DNA of 21,639 nucleotides from BTQM01 sp036985875 (GCA_036985875.1 BTQM01000010.1:1-21639); one strand, 5' to 3'. Positions 6,131-13,478 are shown, counted from the stretch's first letter. The notes: a model not told the origin generated them from the letters alone. Numbers and translations: made by a program.

Positions 6131-6158
6131 TTGTCCCTTCTGCTTGTTGATATACAAT
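6131..6158 (+). promoter_or_regulatory. Promoter of the acylphosphatase gene
   Basis: TTGTCC (6131-6136), a 16-bp spacer and TACAAT (6153-6158). Only six bases separate the -10 from the ATG at 6165, so the transcript should start on the start codon. Confidence 0.6.
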
Positions 6159-6164
6159 ATTGTT

Positions 6165-6440
6165 ATGCGAAAACGTCTGGAATATAAAATAGTGGGGAGG
6201 GTGCAGATGGTGCTGTTTCGCGGTTTTGTGGAGAAAAATGCACGTGCGCTTGGCATCGTAGGCACCGTCGAGAATCAAGATGACGGCTCCGTTTTTGTGG
6301 TTGCGGAAGGGGAGGAAGAGCGACTTATACAAATGCTTTCTCTCTTGCGCAAGGGGCCTCCTTTGGCGATAGTAGAACATACGGAAGAGGTGTGGAGCAA
6401 ACCATCGGATGAATTTTCTGATTTCCGTATTATCTATTGA
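6165..6440 (+). CDS. acyP: Acylphosphatase
   Basis: 91 residues, the usual length for this enzyme, which hydrolyses acyl phosphates in the cytoplasm. The motif VGRVQMVLFRGFVEKNARALGIVGTV carries the phosphate-binding Arg (R19), and VENQDDGSVFVVAEG carries the catalytic Asn (N37). The usual GRVQGVGFR is altered to GRVQMVLFR, so the glycine-rich cradle is changed although R19 and N37 are kept. The frame is open upstream to 6075, but the ATG at 6165 fits the family and sits immediately behind a good promoter. It is followed after 25 bases by the pseudouridine synthase gene. Confidence 0.82.
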   Translation: MRKRLEYKIVGRVQMVLFRGFVEKNARALGIVGTVENQDDGSVFVVAEGEEERLIQMLSLLRKGPPLAIVEHTEEVWSKPSDEFSDFRIIY

Positions 6441-6465
6441 GATTTTGAACAGGTTCTAACACAAC

Positions 6466-7266
6466 ATGAAAGATACAAAAAAAGATATTTCAGTTATATA
6501 TGAGGATAAAGATATTTTGGCGATCAACAAACCGTCCGGAACAATCGTGCATTCGGACGGAAAAACAAAGGAGTACACCGTGGCGGACTGGATACTGAAA
6601 ACATATCCCGCCCTCCGGAATGTAGGCGAGTCATTCGCATTACCCGACGGTTTGGTGGTTCCCAAACCCGGCATAGTGCACCGGCTTGACCGCGATACGT
6701 CAGGAGTGCTTCTTATCGCCAAGAACCAGAAAACATTTTTGTTCCTGAAGCAGCAGTTTCAGGAGAGGGAAGTGAAAAAGACGTATCGGGCATTCGTGTA
6801 CGGTATCATAAAAGAGGATAGAGGGGTTATTGATAAACCGATCGGAAAAAGCAGGAAAGACTTTAGGCAGTGGTCGGCGGAGCGCACAGCGCGCGGAATG
6901 CTCCGTGAAGCAGTTACGGAATATAAGGTATTGAGTCGTTTTCCTTCCCAAACTAGTAGACACTCGGCGTCTAATAGTTTGGGAAGCGGCGGAGTTTCGT
7001 ACGTTGAGATATATCCCAAGACCGGGAGAACGCACCAGATACGCGTACATTTCAAGGCGATCGGCTATCCCGTCGTTTGCGATCGCCTGTATGCCCCCAA
7101 AAGAGAGTGTGCTCTCGGGTTTGAAAGAGTGGCGCTTCATGCGTTCGGGGTGGAATTTCTCTCACCTGCGGGAGTGCGGATGAATCTCGAAGTTTCCCTG
7201 CCAGATGATTTCAAAAAAGCCCTCCACATCCTTAACCAACAAAGCGGGGATCCTGTTGCTAAATAA
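6466..7266 (+). CDS. RluA/RluD-family pseudouridine synthase
   Basis: 266 residues. The catalytic motif HRLDRDTSGVLLIAKN (residues 72-87, nucleophile D75), KTYRAFVYG, and the C-terminal GRTHQIRVHFKAIGYPVVCDRLY are all present, so this is an RluA-family enzyme that isomerises uridine in rRNA or tRNA. No S4 domain is visible in front. Between LSRF and YVEIYPKTGRTHQ the protein carries a Ser-rich stretch (about residues 160-174) encoded by a 43-nt hairpin at 6944-6986; homologues normally have only a few residues there, so this looks like an in-frame palindromic insertion. The target base is not predictable. The rplS promoter overlaps its last codons. Confidence 0.85.
   Translation: MKDTKKDISVIYEDKDILAINKPSGTIVHSDGKTKEYTVADWILKTYPALRNVGESFALPDGLVVPKPGIVHRLDRDTSGVLLIAKNQKTFLFLKQQFQEREVKKTYRAFVYGIIKEDRGVIDKPIGKSRKDFRQWSAERTARGMLREAVTEYKVLSRFPSQTSRHSASNSLGSGGVSYVEIYPKTGRTHQIRVHFKAIGYPVVCDRLYAPKRECALGFERVALHAFGVEFLSPAGVRMNLEVSLPDDFKKALHILNQQSGDPVAK
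6944..6986. repeat. 43-nt palindrome inside the RluA-type gene
   Basis: CTTCCCAAACTA (6944-6955) pairs with TAGTTTGGGAAG (6975-6986); after a one-base mismatch TAGAC pairs with GTCTA, with a 7-nt loop. It keeps the reading frame and encodes a polar Ser-rich linker. Confidence 0.65.
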
Positions 7267-7284
7267 GGGTGCTTATGATACTAT
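7256..7284 (+). promoter_or_regulatory. Promoter of rplS within the 3' end of the preceding gene
   Basis: TTGCTA (7256-7261), a 17-bp spacer and TACTAT (7279-7284). The start codon follows ten bases later. The -35 overlaps the last codons of the pseudouridine synthase gene. Confidence 0.5.
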
Positions 7285-7294
7285 TTCCGCTATT

Positions 7295-7879
7295 ATGGAG
7301 ACGACAAGCATCAAACTTTCTCCCGTTAATCTTGAAAAGAGGAGGAGCATAGACGTTCGTTCGGGTGACACCGTTCGCGTGTACTTAAAGATCCAAGAGA
7401 AAGGAAAGACTAGGATCCAGGTTTTTGAGGGTCTTGTACTGGCAGTGAAACACGGCAAGGAAATAGGAGCGACATTCACAGTCCGCAAGGTAATGAGCGG
7501 TGTCGGAGTGGAAAGAATCTTTCCGCTCTACTCCCCGATAATTGACAAGATAGAGATCATAAAGAGATCAAAAGTACGCCGCGCGAAACTCTACTACATT
7601 CGCGAGAAGGTGGCGCGTGAGATTCGCCGGAAGATGAGGCGCATGGCAATGATGTCGTTGACGACCGAGGAAGAGAAACCTACAGAGAAAAGCGTGGTGG
7701 AAACGCAAGACGCACCCATGAACGATGCATCCGCAGAGAAAGCAGTTTCTCAAGAGGACGTGAAGGGGGAAGTGAAAGATAACGAAGAGAAAAAGGAAAC
7801 AGAAGAAGCTCCAAAGGAGGAGGTGGCGGCAACAACAAAGAAAACTTTTGATACGAGAAAAAAGGAAGAAGACAAGTAA
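7295..7879 (+). CDS. rplS: Ribosomal protein L19 with a long charged C-terminal extension
   Basis: 194 residues from the ATG at 7295. The first 115 or so are L19: IDVRSGDTVRVYLKIQEKGKTRIQVFEGLVLAVKH, then TFTVRKVMSGVGVERIFPLYSPIIDKIEIIKRSKVRRAKLYYIRE. L19 sits at the 30S-50S interface. Usual L19 is about 115 residues, so about 75 extra residues of low-complexity Glu/Lys-rich sequence (EEEKPTEK, KDNEEKKETEEAPKEEV) are appended without a frame break. The frame is open to 7205, but that would add 30 non-L19 residues overlapping the upstream gene. A promoter lies directly in front. Confidence 0.9.
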   Translation: METTSIKLSPVNLEKRRSIDVRSGDTVRVYLKIQEKGKTRIQVFEGLVLAVKHGKEIGATFTVRKVMSGVGVERIFPLYSPIIDKIEIIKRSKVRRAKLYYIREKVAREIRRKMRRMAMMSLTTEEEKPTEKSVVETQDAPMNDASAEKAVSQEDVKGEVKDNEEKKETEEAPKEEVAATTKKTFDTRKKEEDK

Positions 7880-8153
7880 ATAATTACCCCGCTTGTCCCC
7901 CCGGTGTGGTAGAGGAAGAGATCATCACCTGACTAGGTGGTGGGGTTGATACGCGTATCGGTTGAAGGTTGTGACTTCTTAGGTGCGTTGTCAGATGTTC
8001 CGTTCAAAAAAGTTCGCGCATAGGTTAGTATTTCAGCACAAAGTGAACGAAGTGGGGTTTGGAGGCAGAGAATGGGCTGGGCGTATGTAGGTGACTGCTT
8101 CGCTTGAAGTATTGGCTGGGGATAAAGAACTTTGTTTTGCGGCGGTGTAGATA
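7880..8153. other. Intergenic stretch with a possible decayed minus-strand coding tail
   Basis: No complete gene is seen. On the minus strand a frame without a start codon runs from about 8130 to a TAG at 7933-7935 and reads coherently in its last part (LTYARTFLNGTSDNAPKKSQ). Shifting one frame there continues as a Pro/Ser/Thr-rich tail ending TTPGGQAG before a TAA at 7884-7886. This may be the remnant of an exported protein's C-terminus, or chance. A small hairpin CATCACC/GGTGGTG (7923-7942) and the palindrome GATACGCGTATC are also present. Confidence 0.2.
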
Positions 8154-8159
8154 TATAAT
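8132..8159 (+). promoter_or_regulatory. Promoter of the ccdA-like gene
   Basis: TTGTTT (8132-8137), a 16-bp spacer and TATAAT (8154-8159). The ATG at 8167 is seven bases after the -10, which predicts a leaderless transcript. Confidence 0.55.
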
Positions 8160-8166
8160 TCTAGTT

Positions 8167-9261
8167 ATGGAAAATGTAAACAATAATAGGATGAGCGACA
8201 GAGCGAAAAGATGGCTTGTCATGACGGCGTTTGTTCTGTTTTCAGCCTCGCTGATCGGTGGTTTCTACTTGTTCATGACACCCGGGGAAACTGTGAACTT
8301 AGCATTCGCGTATGTTGTCGGACTTTCCATGATCGTACTGCCGTGTACATTGCCGCTTGCGTTCGTCATCGTGCCGCTCGCGATGGGCAAAGGCGCCAAG
8401 AAAGGTTTTCTCATGGCCCTCTTCTTTGGTTTGGGGCTTTCTATCACGCTTTCGCTTTATGGACTTTTTGTGGCAATTGCGGGAAAAGCGATCGGCTTGG
8501 ATCAGGCGGTGGGTAGCGTTGGCGCGGTGAGCCGTATATTGTTCATCATCGGTGGTTTGGCGGCGTTCACCTTCGGTCTCTCAGAGTTGAACTTGATTAG
8601 ATTTAGATTGCCAACTTATAAGGGTGCGTACCCCGACTTTATCCAAAAGCAAGGGGATTATCTGAAGGCGTTTTTTCTCGGGCTTTTCTTGGGCAATGCC
8701 GGTGTCGGGTGTCCCAACCCGCTTTTCTACGTCCTTTTGGCGGATATTGCTGTCATTGGAGATGTGTTTAATGGTTGGTGGCTTGGATTTATCCACGGTA
8801 TTGGACGTGCAACGCCACTTATCTTTTTGGCGATCCTCGGCATCTTAGGTGTTAACGCAGTAAGTAATATTGCCAAGAAAACCGCCGTGGTAACAAAATG
8901 GACCGGTATTACACTTGTCTTGCTTGGCGCGTTCATATTCATCAGTGGAACATCGCACCAGTGGTATGAGGGCACCATAGTCCACAAGGGCTGGAACCAA
9001 GTTGTGGAGTTGGTAACAGGAGGAGATAGTGGAATTGCGGAAATAGCGGAGCATGAGGAAGAGCTGGGCACGCCGGAGAAGCATGGTCACGATGAGGTTG
9101 CTGTCGTGGACGATCATGCTGATAGCAAGGATTATATTCCCGCACCATGGTCCTGGGTAACGCTTTTGCTGATGACGATCATCCCGCTGTGGTGGTATAG
9201 ACAAAAAATAAAACAGCAACAGAAAGTTCAAGAGCACGAGGAAGAGCCGAAGAGTTTATAA
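8167..9261 (+). CDS. CcdA/DsbD-type membrane thiol-disulfide transporter with His/acidic loop
   Basis: 364 residues. After one N-terminal helix comes a six-helix-like core with the two cysteines expected of CcdA: C60 in VLPCTLPLAF and C182 in GNAGVGCPNPLFY. CcdA-type proteins carry electrons from cytoplasmic thioredoxin across the membrane to exported thiol proteins. After the core there is a soluble region rich in His, Asp and Glu (EHEEELGTPEKHGHDE, DDHADSKD), which could bind metal, then a last helix and a charged tail (EHEEEPKSL). The ATG at 8167 is preferred over an open upstream frame because the promoter lies between. A thioredoxin-like gene follows after 24 bases, which supports a redox role. 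The substrate is unknown. Confidence 0.72.
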   Translation: MENVNNNRMSDRAKRWLVMTAFVLFSASLIGGFYLFMTPGETVNLAFAYVVGLSMIVLPCTLPLAFVIVPLAMGKGAKKGFLMALFFGLGLSITLSLYGLFVAIAGKAIGLDQAVGSVGAVSRILFIIGGLAAFTFGLSELNLIRFRLPTYKGAYPDFIQKQGDYLKAFFLGLFLGNAGVGCPNPLFYVLLADIAVIGDVFNGWWLGFIHGIGRATPLIFLAILGILGVNAVSNIAKKTAVVTKWTGITLVLLGAFIFISGTSHQWYEGTIVHKGWNQVVELVTGGDSGIAEIAEHEEELGTPEKHGHDEVAVVDDHADSKDYIPAPWSWVTLLLMTIIPLWWYRQKIKQQQKVQEHEEEPKSL

Positions 9262-9285
9262 GTTACATTTAAATTTAAAAACAAC

Positions 9286-9546
9286 ATGATAAAAATCCAA
9301 TTCTTAACAATGGTCGACTGCCACAACTGTGAGGCAGTTAAAAAAATTTTTGACGAGATAATGCCAGAATTCAAAGACATAGTAGAGGTCACAGAAATTG
9401 ATATGATGACTCAAGAGGGTCAGGAATTGACGCAAAAATATAGCGTCATGGCTTCTCCGGGAATTATCATCAATGATGAATTGTTTGCAACCGGTGGCGT
9501 GGACAGGGATAAATTGGTTGAAAAATTGCGATCAATCGCGGAGTAA
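9286..9546 (+). CDS. Small thioredoxin/glutaredoxin-like protein
   Basis: 86 residues with a thioredoxin fold of the small Thioredoxin_3 type. The first strand IKIQFLTMV leads into the redox motif DCHNCEAV (C12 and C15), and the cis-proline is in VMASPGIIIND (P58), followed by GGVDRDKLVEKL. There is no signal peptide, so it is cytoplasmic as written. It lies 24 bases after the CcdA-like gene on the same strand and is most simply its electron partner. No Shine-Dalgarno sequence is evident (an AT-rich leader), as with other operon-internal genes here. Confidence 0.82.
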   Translation: MIKIQFLTMVDCHNCEAVKKIFDEIMPEFKDIVEVTEIDMMTQEGQELTQKYSVMASPGIIINDELFATGGVDRDKLVEKLRSIAE

Positions 9547-9866
9547 TCATACAAGGCGTAAGTGATAAGGCAATTATAACCGAAGATGAATTAACATTGC
9601 ACTAAAAAGCAACATCGGAACATTAATTTATTTAGCATTGGACTGGCCCAGACACAATAGGAAAGATACAGCAGAAGGAAAAACAAAAGAAGAGTCTCAA
9701 AAAGAAAAAGCTAAAGAACAGCTAAAAGAGAAAAAGGTTGAGTGTTCGACAGGATACGAAATCCCGCCAAAAGCGGGAAAGAAAAAAGGAAAGGTGAAAA
9801 AGAAAATCTGTCCGCCGACTGGCGGACAGATTTTCTTTCTGGTATCCTAATTGATAGTTTTAAGAT
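9547..9866. other. Gene-poor stretch with nested hairpins
   Basis: A lysine-rich frame starting with TTG at 9638 runs to 9850, but its last third is written over a strong hairpin (9799-9838) and a smaller one, TCCCGC/GCGGGA (9762-9778). Both are enclosed by the inverted pair AGGATAC (9751-9757) and GTATCCT (9842-9848). I do not call the frame as a gene. The segment ends just before tRNA-Leu. Confidence 0.4.
9799..9838. terminator. Strong hairpin, probable terminator
   Basis: An 18-bp perfect stem (9799-9816 with 9821-9838) around the loop GACT, with T-rich tails on both strands. It is placed between the thioredoxin-like gene and tRNA-Leu. Confidence 0.65.
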
Positions 9867-9949
9867 GCTCAGGTGGAGGAATTGGTAGACTCGTACGCTT
9901 GAGGGGCGTATGGCATTGCGCCGTGGGGGTTCGACTCCCCCCCTGAGCA
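9867..9949 (+). tRNA. tRNA-Leu (anticodon GAG)
   Basis: Class II tRNA of 83 nt: acceptor GCTCAGG/CCTGAGC, anticodon stem TACGC/GCGTA with loop TTGAGGG (anticodon GAG), a long variable arm, T-arm GGGGG-TTCGACT-CCCCC, and discriminator A at 9949. CCA is not encoded. Confidence 0.92.
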
Positions 9950-10007
9950 CAGAATTGAACAAACAAAGTGGGTCTTGAAGATAATCTTAGAGGTCATTCT
10001 CGTACTG

Positions 10008-10016
10008 TGATACAAT
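10008..10016 (+). promoter_or_regulatory. Extended -10 promoter of the VIT-family gene
   Basis: TGA followed by TACAAT (10011-10016) forms an extended -10. The ATG at 10026 lies nine bases downstream, so the leader would be almost absent. The -35 is poor. Confidence 0.45.
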
Positions 10017-10025
10017 AATGGTCTT

Positions 10026-10541
10026 ATGGATGTAAGGCTCTATATCAAAGACCTCGTATATGGCGCGAATGACGGCATTATTACGACATTTGCGATTGTT
10101 GCCGGTGTTGTCGGCGCGGGGCTCTCGGTAAGGGCGGTGCTGATAATCGGCTTCGCTTCTCTTTTGGCCGACGGCTTTTCAATGGCGGCGTCAAGTTATC
10201 TGGGAGGAAGATCGGAGCGTGCCGCGTTTGCCAATGCCAAGATGGACATGGGTGATTCTTCTTTTAATAAGAATCCTTTGGTAAGTGGGTTGTTTACCTT
10301 TGTCGCGTTCATTGGCGCTGGATTGTTCCCGCTGCTCCCGTATCTTTTTGTTATGGAAGAGGCGAAACTTTTTTTGTACGCGGCGATCGCAACTGCCGCC
10401 GCACTATTCATTATTGGCGCACTGAGGACACTTGTGACGGGAAGGCATTTTATTGTGGCGGGAATTGAAATGCTCATTATTGGGGGGATCGCGGCAGTAA
10501 TTGCGTATATGACGGGATATTTTGTGAGCACTCTCTTCTAA
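10026..10541 (+). CDS. VIT1/CCC1-family iron/manganese transporter
   Basis: 171 residues with the family's first-helix signature YGANDGIITTFAIVAGVVGAGLS (near residues 13-35) and the second-helix motif LLADGFSMAASSYLGGRSE (about 46-64), then three more membrane helices. VIT/CCC1 proteins export or compartmentalise Fe2+ and Mn2+. Full-length VIT1 relatives are usually longer because of a cytosolic metal-binding domain between helices 2 and 3; here that region is short (about 20 residues: AAFANAKMDMGDSSFNKNP). It converges with the CDF-type gene, and the two share a terminator hairpin. Confidence 0.82.
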   Translation: MDVRLYIKDLVYGANDGIITTFAIVAGVVGAGLSVRAVLIIGFASLLADGFSMAASSYLGGRSERAAFANAKMDMGDSSFNKNPLVSGLFTFVAFIGAGLFPLLPYLFVMEEAKLFLYAAIATAAALFIIGALRTLVTGRHFIVAGIEMLIIGGIAAVIAYMTGYFVSTLF

Positions 10542-10588
10542 GAAACTGCACTACTATCGTTTGACGTAGTTGCTTATGTAAAGAAAAT

Positions 10589-10615
10589 CCCCGTTCTGCT
10601 AAAAGCAGAACGGGG
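10589..10615. terminator. Shared terminator between convergent transporter genes
   Basis: CCCCGTTCTGC (10589-10599) pairs with GCAGAACGGGG (10605-10615) around TAAAA. The minus-strand tail ATTTTCTTT is T-rich, so it best fits termination of the CDF-type gene while also ending the VIT-family transcript. Confidence 0.75.
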
Positions 10616-10632
10616 TTGTAGGTCATGTCGAG

Positions 10633-11361
10633 TTAATGTGTATGATCGTCGTGATGGGTGTGATGGCAATGTTCTTCGCCTTTCCAGATCTTCCGACTCA
10701 AATATATCATATAGAGCGCAAGGATGGATGATAGGAAAAGATCAATGTCTTGAGGGGTAACTACGGCATGATATCCCCAAACGGTTATATCCACACTCTC
10801 AACTGAGGCAAACTCTGCCGCTAAAAACATGAATCCGACAATGGAGACAACGGCGCTGTGAAACGTATCCGATTTCGCGTGCGCTATTAGCGCCGCGCGC
10901 GTTTCATTTGGCGCACTGCTCTGCGCGCAGTGCAGTATCCGCCACCTAAGTCCGTTGATGATCCCCGCAAGCATGCCTACGCCAGCAACGGCGAGAGGCG
11001 AAACGAAGTGGCTGCCAAGAAGCCAACGTTCCCCCGTTTCCCACAGTATCCATATCGCTCCCAGAAAAAGAAGCGCCGCTATGACGCGACTTCCTCGTTT
11101 TCGCAGTAGCGTTTCTTTTGCGGGATTCCTTCTCACCCTTCTTGCTATTACCACTCCCCAAAAATCGGCAAGTCCGTCTGCGATGGCATGAAGCGAGTCG
11201 GAAAGGACCGCCATGCTCGCGTTGTAGCCGATGCCGGCCTGTGTAAGTCCGGTAAAGATCGCGAGTATTCCCGTGAGCATGTACTGGCTGCTTTCGCAAT
11301 TGCACGGTGATGCCGGGATGGGGCACGACCGCACATGTCCTGTCAATATCATTGAAAGCAC
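10633..11361 (-). CDS. Cation diffusion facilitator (CDF) family metal transporter
   Basis: 242 residues. The metal-site motifs of CDF transporters are present: SDSLHAIADGLAD (about residues 54-66, with D55, H58 and D62) and HAKSDTFHSAVVS with its HxxxD pair. These proteins exchange Zn2+ or related ions for protons across the inner membrane. The C-terminus is a histidine-rich tail, HCHHTHHDDHTH, and the N-terminus carries Cys/His residues (GHVRSCPIPASPCNC) that might also bind metal. The usual cytoplasmic C-terminal domain is missing or replaced by that tail. The GTG at 11361 is chosen because AAGGAGGT (11367-11374) is well spaced for it, whereas an ATG at 11364-11366 is too close. A consensus-like promoter lies upstream. 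Confidence 0.83.
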   Translation of the reverse strand: MLSMILTGHVRSCPIPASPCNCESSQYMLTGILAIFTGLTQAGIGYNASMAVLSDSLHAIADGLADFWGVVIARRVRRNPAKETLLRKRGSRVIAALLFLGAIWILWETGERWLLGSHFVSPLAVAGVGMLAGIINGLRWRILHCAQSSAPNETRAALIAHAKSDTFHSAVVSIVGFMFLAAEFASVESVDITVWGYHAVVTPQDIDLFLSSILALYMIYLSRKIWKGEEHCHHTHHDDHTH

Positions 11362-11400
11362 GGCATACCTCCTTTTGTAAATGTTCCAAACTGTTTATAA

Positions 11401-11429
11401 TTATCTGTTATTTTTCTGATTCTGTCAAG
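11401..11429 (-). promoter_or_regulatory. Promoter of the CDF transporter gene
   Basis: On the minus strand: TTGACA (11424-11429), a 17-bp spacer and GATAAT (11401-11406). It is the closest to consensus in the window and is followed by a leader of about 30 bases with a strong Shine-Dalgarno sequence. Confidence 0.7.
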
Positions 11430-11548
11430 TAGTGACATCTTTTCCTCGGCGTGGTGTAAAAACTCCTTGCTTGCGCTTGACAGAAGCTTATTTATGGACT
11501 AACTTTTGTGGTAGACGAAAAGTGCGTTGCGGGATCTCCTGCAATGCG

Positions 11549-11557
11549 TGGTACAAT
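11549..11557 (+). promoter_or_regulatory. Extended -10 promoter of prkA
   Basis: TGG plus TACAAT (11552-11557). A TTGCGG lies 19 bases upstream as a weak -35; an alternative TTGACA occurs at 11476-11481 with a poor -10. The leader to the ATG at 11615 is about 50 bases. Confidence 0.4.
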
Positions 11558-11614
11558 GTAGTGTGGTTTCGTACCTTGAAATGTTTGTCTTTCTACAGAA
11601 GAGGAGATGGAATA

Positions 11615-13459
11615 ATGAACGATTTTGATGATCTCATTAAAAAAGATCGTGCGAAGAAGCGCGAGGAAAAATGGAAGGGCACTTTTGTTGAGTATCTGGA
11701 GCGAGTGAAGTCAGATCCTAGTATCTGTATGCTTGCTCACGAGAGGATGCATAACGTTGTGTCTCCTTCGAATTTTTTTGAGGACGAGTTTTTTGGAATT
11801 GAAAATGTTATCGCAAAAATCAAGCGTTATTTCCATGCCGCCTCTCTCAAGGGAGAGGAAAGCCGCCAGGTGCTCTACCTTATGGGACCTGTGGGTGCTG
11901 GAAAAAGTTCAATCGCGGAAAAAATACAGAGAGGCCTTGAAGAGACGGATGTGTTCTACGCCATAAAGGGATGTCCCATGCACGAAGAGCCACTGCATCT
12001 TATTCCTCGCCATCTGCGCGAGAAGTTTGAAGAGATGCTTGATGTTAAGATCGAGGGAGATCTTTGTCCCGTGTGTCGTTATCGTCTCACGGAAGAGTTT
12101 AGTGGGAACTACGAAGATATGAGTGTGGTCACTGTTTCTCCATCCAAGCGTGCTCGCCGTGGAATTGCCATCGTGCCTCCTGTTGATCCGAACAATCAAG
12201 ACACGTCGGTCTTGATCGGTTCTGAGGATATTTCCAAACTGGATAAATACTCGGAGGGAGATCCGCGAGTACTTGATCTCTCCGGAGCATTCAATGTCGG
12301 CAATCGTGGATTGGTAGAGTTCGTTGAGGTTTTCAAGAATGAAGCGGAATATCTTCATGTGATGATCACGGCAACGCAGGAAAAATCTATTCCTGCGCCA
12401 GGACGCCACGGAATCATTTATGTGGACACTGTGATCATTGCCCATTCCAACGAAGCTGAATGGAACAAGTTCGGGGCGGATCATTGCAACGAGGCGATAT
12501 TGGATCGCATTGTTATGATCAGAGTGCCGTACAATTTGCGTCTCTCGGAAGAGATAAAGATCTACCGGAAGATGCTAGGCAGATCGGGGTTTGGTGCTCA
12601 CATCGCTCCTCATTCCATAGAGATCGCCTCTATGTTTGCTGTTCTTTCCCGACTTGAGTCAAGCGATAAATGCGACAGGATGACAAAGCTCCGCATTTAT
12701 AATGGAGAAGAGGTCATTGATCAAGGTGCGACGGTGAAAATAAGCGAACAGGAATTGCGCGAAGACGTGAAACGGGAAGGAATGGATGGCATATCCACGC
12801 GTTTCATCATGAAGGCGCTGGACAACGCGCTTTCTGAAAATCCCGAAGGCATTAACCCGATCAATGTTCGCGAAGCGCTTGTTGCCATGGTGAAAGACAG
12901 CGACATCTCCGACGATAAAAAGGCGCTTTTCCTTGAATTGTTGCAGGATACCATCCACAAGGCATATCTGGAGATCCTTGAAAAAGAGATCACCAAAGCG
13001 TTTGTGTATGCTTATGAAGAGCAGGCGGATACGCTGTTTGAAAACTATCTTGACCACGCGGAAGCATATGTCAACAAAAAGAAGGTCAAGGACCGCAGTA
13101 CGAACGAAGAGCTTGAGCCGGATGAGGATCTGCTGAAATCAATAGAAGAGCAGATAGGTATTACGGGGACGGCTGCTGACGGGTTTCGTCAGGAGGTCAT
13201 TGCATATCTTTGGTCCGTCGGTCGACGCGATGAGAAGGTAACGTTTCGCAGTTATGGTCCTCTCAAAGAGGCTGTTGAGAAGAAGCTTATGATGTCGGTT
13301 CGCGACTTGAGCAGGATCGTTACGAAGTCCCGTACGCGCGACAAAGAGCAAAGAGATAAGTACAATAATCTTGTGAAAAGTATGCTTGAGAGGGGCTACG
13401 ACGAGCATTCCGCCGAAGTCGTGCTGAAATACGCGGCAAACAATTTGTGGAAAGACTAA
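11615..13459 (+). CDS. prkA: PrkA family AAA+ serine protein kinase (YeaG-like)
   Basis: 614 residues, close to the usual PrkA length of about 630-640. The AAA+ part has Walker A GPVGAGKSS (residues 91-99), the PrkA-specific GCPMHEEPLHLIP and DLCPVCRYRL segments, VDTVIIAHSNEAEWNKF, and DRIVMIRVPYNLRLSEEIKIYRKML. The C-terminal part (about 400-614) is helical and charged. PrkA has been described as a serine protein kinase and, in Bacillus, as an ATP-dependent protease; either way it works with YhbH and SpoVR. The frame is open upstream to 11432, but the ATG at 11615 has GAGGAG eight bases in front and matches family N-termini (DFDDLIKKDR). A hairpin with a T-run lies just after the stop, before yhbH. 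Confidence 0.92.
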   Translation: MNDFDDLIKKDRAKKREEKWKGTFVEYLERVKSDPSICMLAHERMHNVVSPSNFFEDEFFGIENVIAKIKRYFHAASLKGEESRQVLYLMGPVGAGKSSIAEKIQRGLEETDVFYAIKGCPMHEEPLHLIPRHLREKFEEMLDVKIEGDLCPVCRYRLTEEFSGNYEDMSVVTVSPSKRARRGIAIVPPVDPNNQDTSVLIGSEDISKLDKYSEGDPRVLDLSGAFNVGNRGLVEFVEVFKNEAEYLHVMITATQEKSIPAPGRHGIIYVDTVIIAHSNEAEWNKFGADHCNEAILDRIVMIRVPYNLRLSEEIKIYRKMLGRSGFGAHIAPHSIEIASMFAVLSRLESSDKCDRMTKLRIYNGEEVIDQGATVKISEQELREDVKREGMDGISTRFIMKALDNALSENPEGINPINVREALVAMVKDSDISDDKKALFLELLQDTIHKAYLEILEKEITKAFVYAYEEQADTLFENYLDHAEAYVNKKKVKDRSTNEELEPDEDLLKSIEEQIGITGTAADGFRQEVIAYLWSVGRRDEKVTFRSYGPLKEAVEKKLMMSVRDLSRIVTKSRTRDKEQRDKYNNLVKSMLERGYDEHSAEVVLKYAANNLWKD

Positions 13460-13478
13460 ACGATAAATGAGAATCATG

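Noticed and set aside
7205..7294. Upstream extension of rplS
   Set aside because: The 30 extra residues overlap the pseudouridine synthase gene, do not resemble L19, and precede the promoter.
7880..8153. tmRNA, RNase P RNA or riboswitch
   Set aside because: None of the conserved cores (such as a tRNA-like end or RNase P motifs) could be found; only small isolated hairpins.
9638..9850. Lysine-rich 70-residue frame as a gene
   Set aside because: TTG start without a ribosome site, and the C-terminal third lies on a terminator-like 18-bp stem; kept as an observation only.
11432..11614. 61-residue N-terminal extension of prkA
   Set aside because: The promoter and the GAGGAG ribosome site lie inside it, and the family starts at the ATG at 11615.
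11909..12484. Long minus-strand frame inside prkA
   Set aside because: An antisense shadow of a clearly assigned gene, with no start signals or family resemblance.
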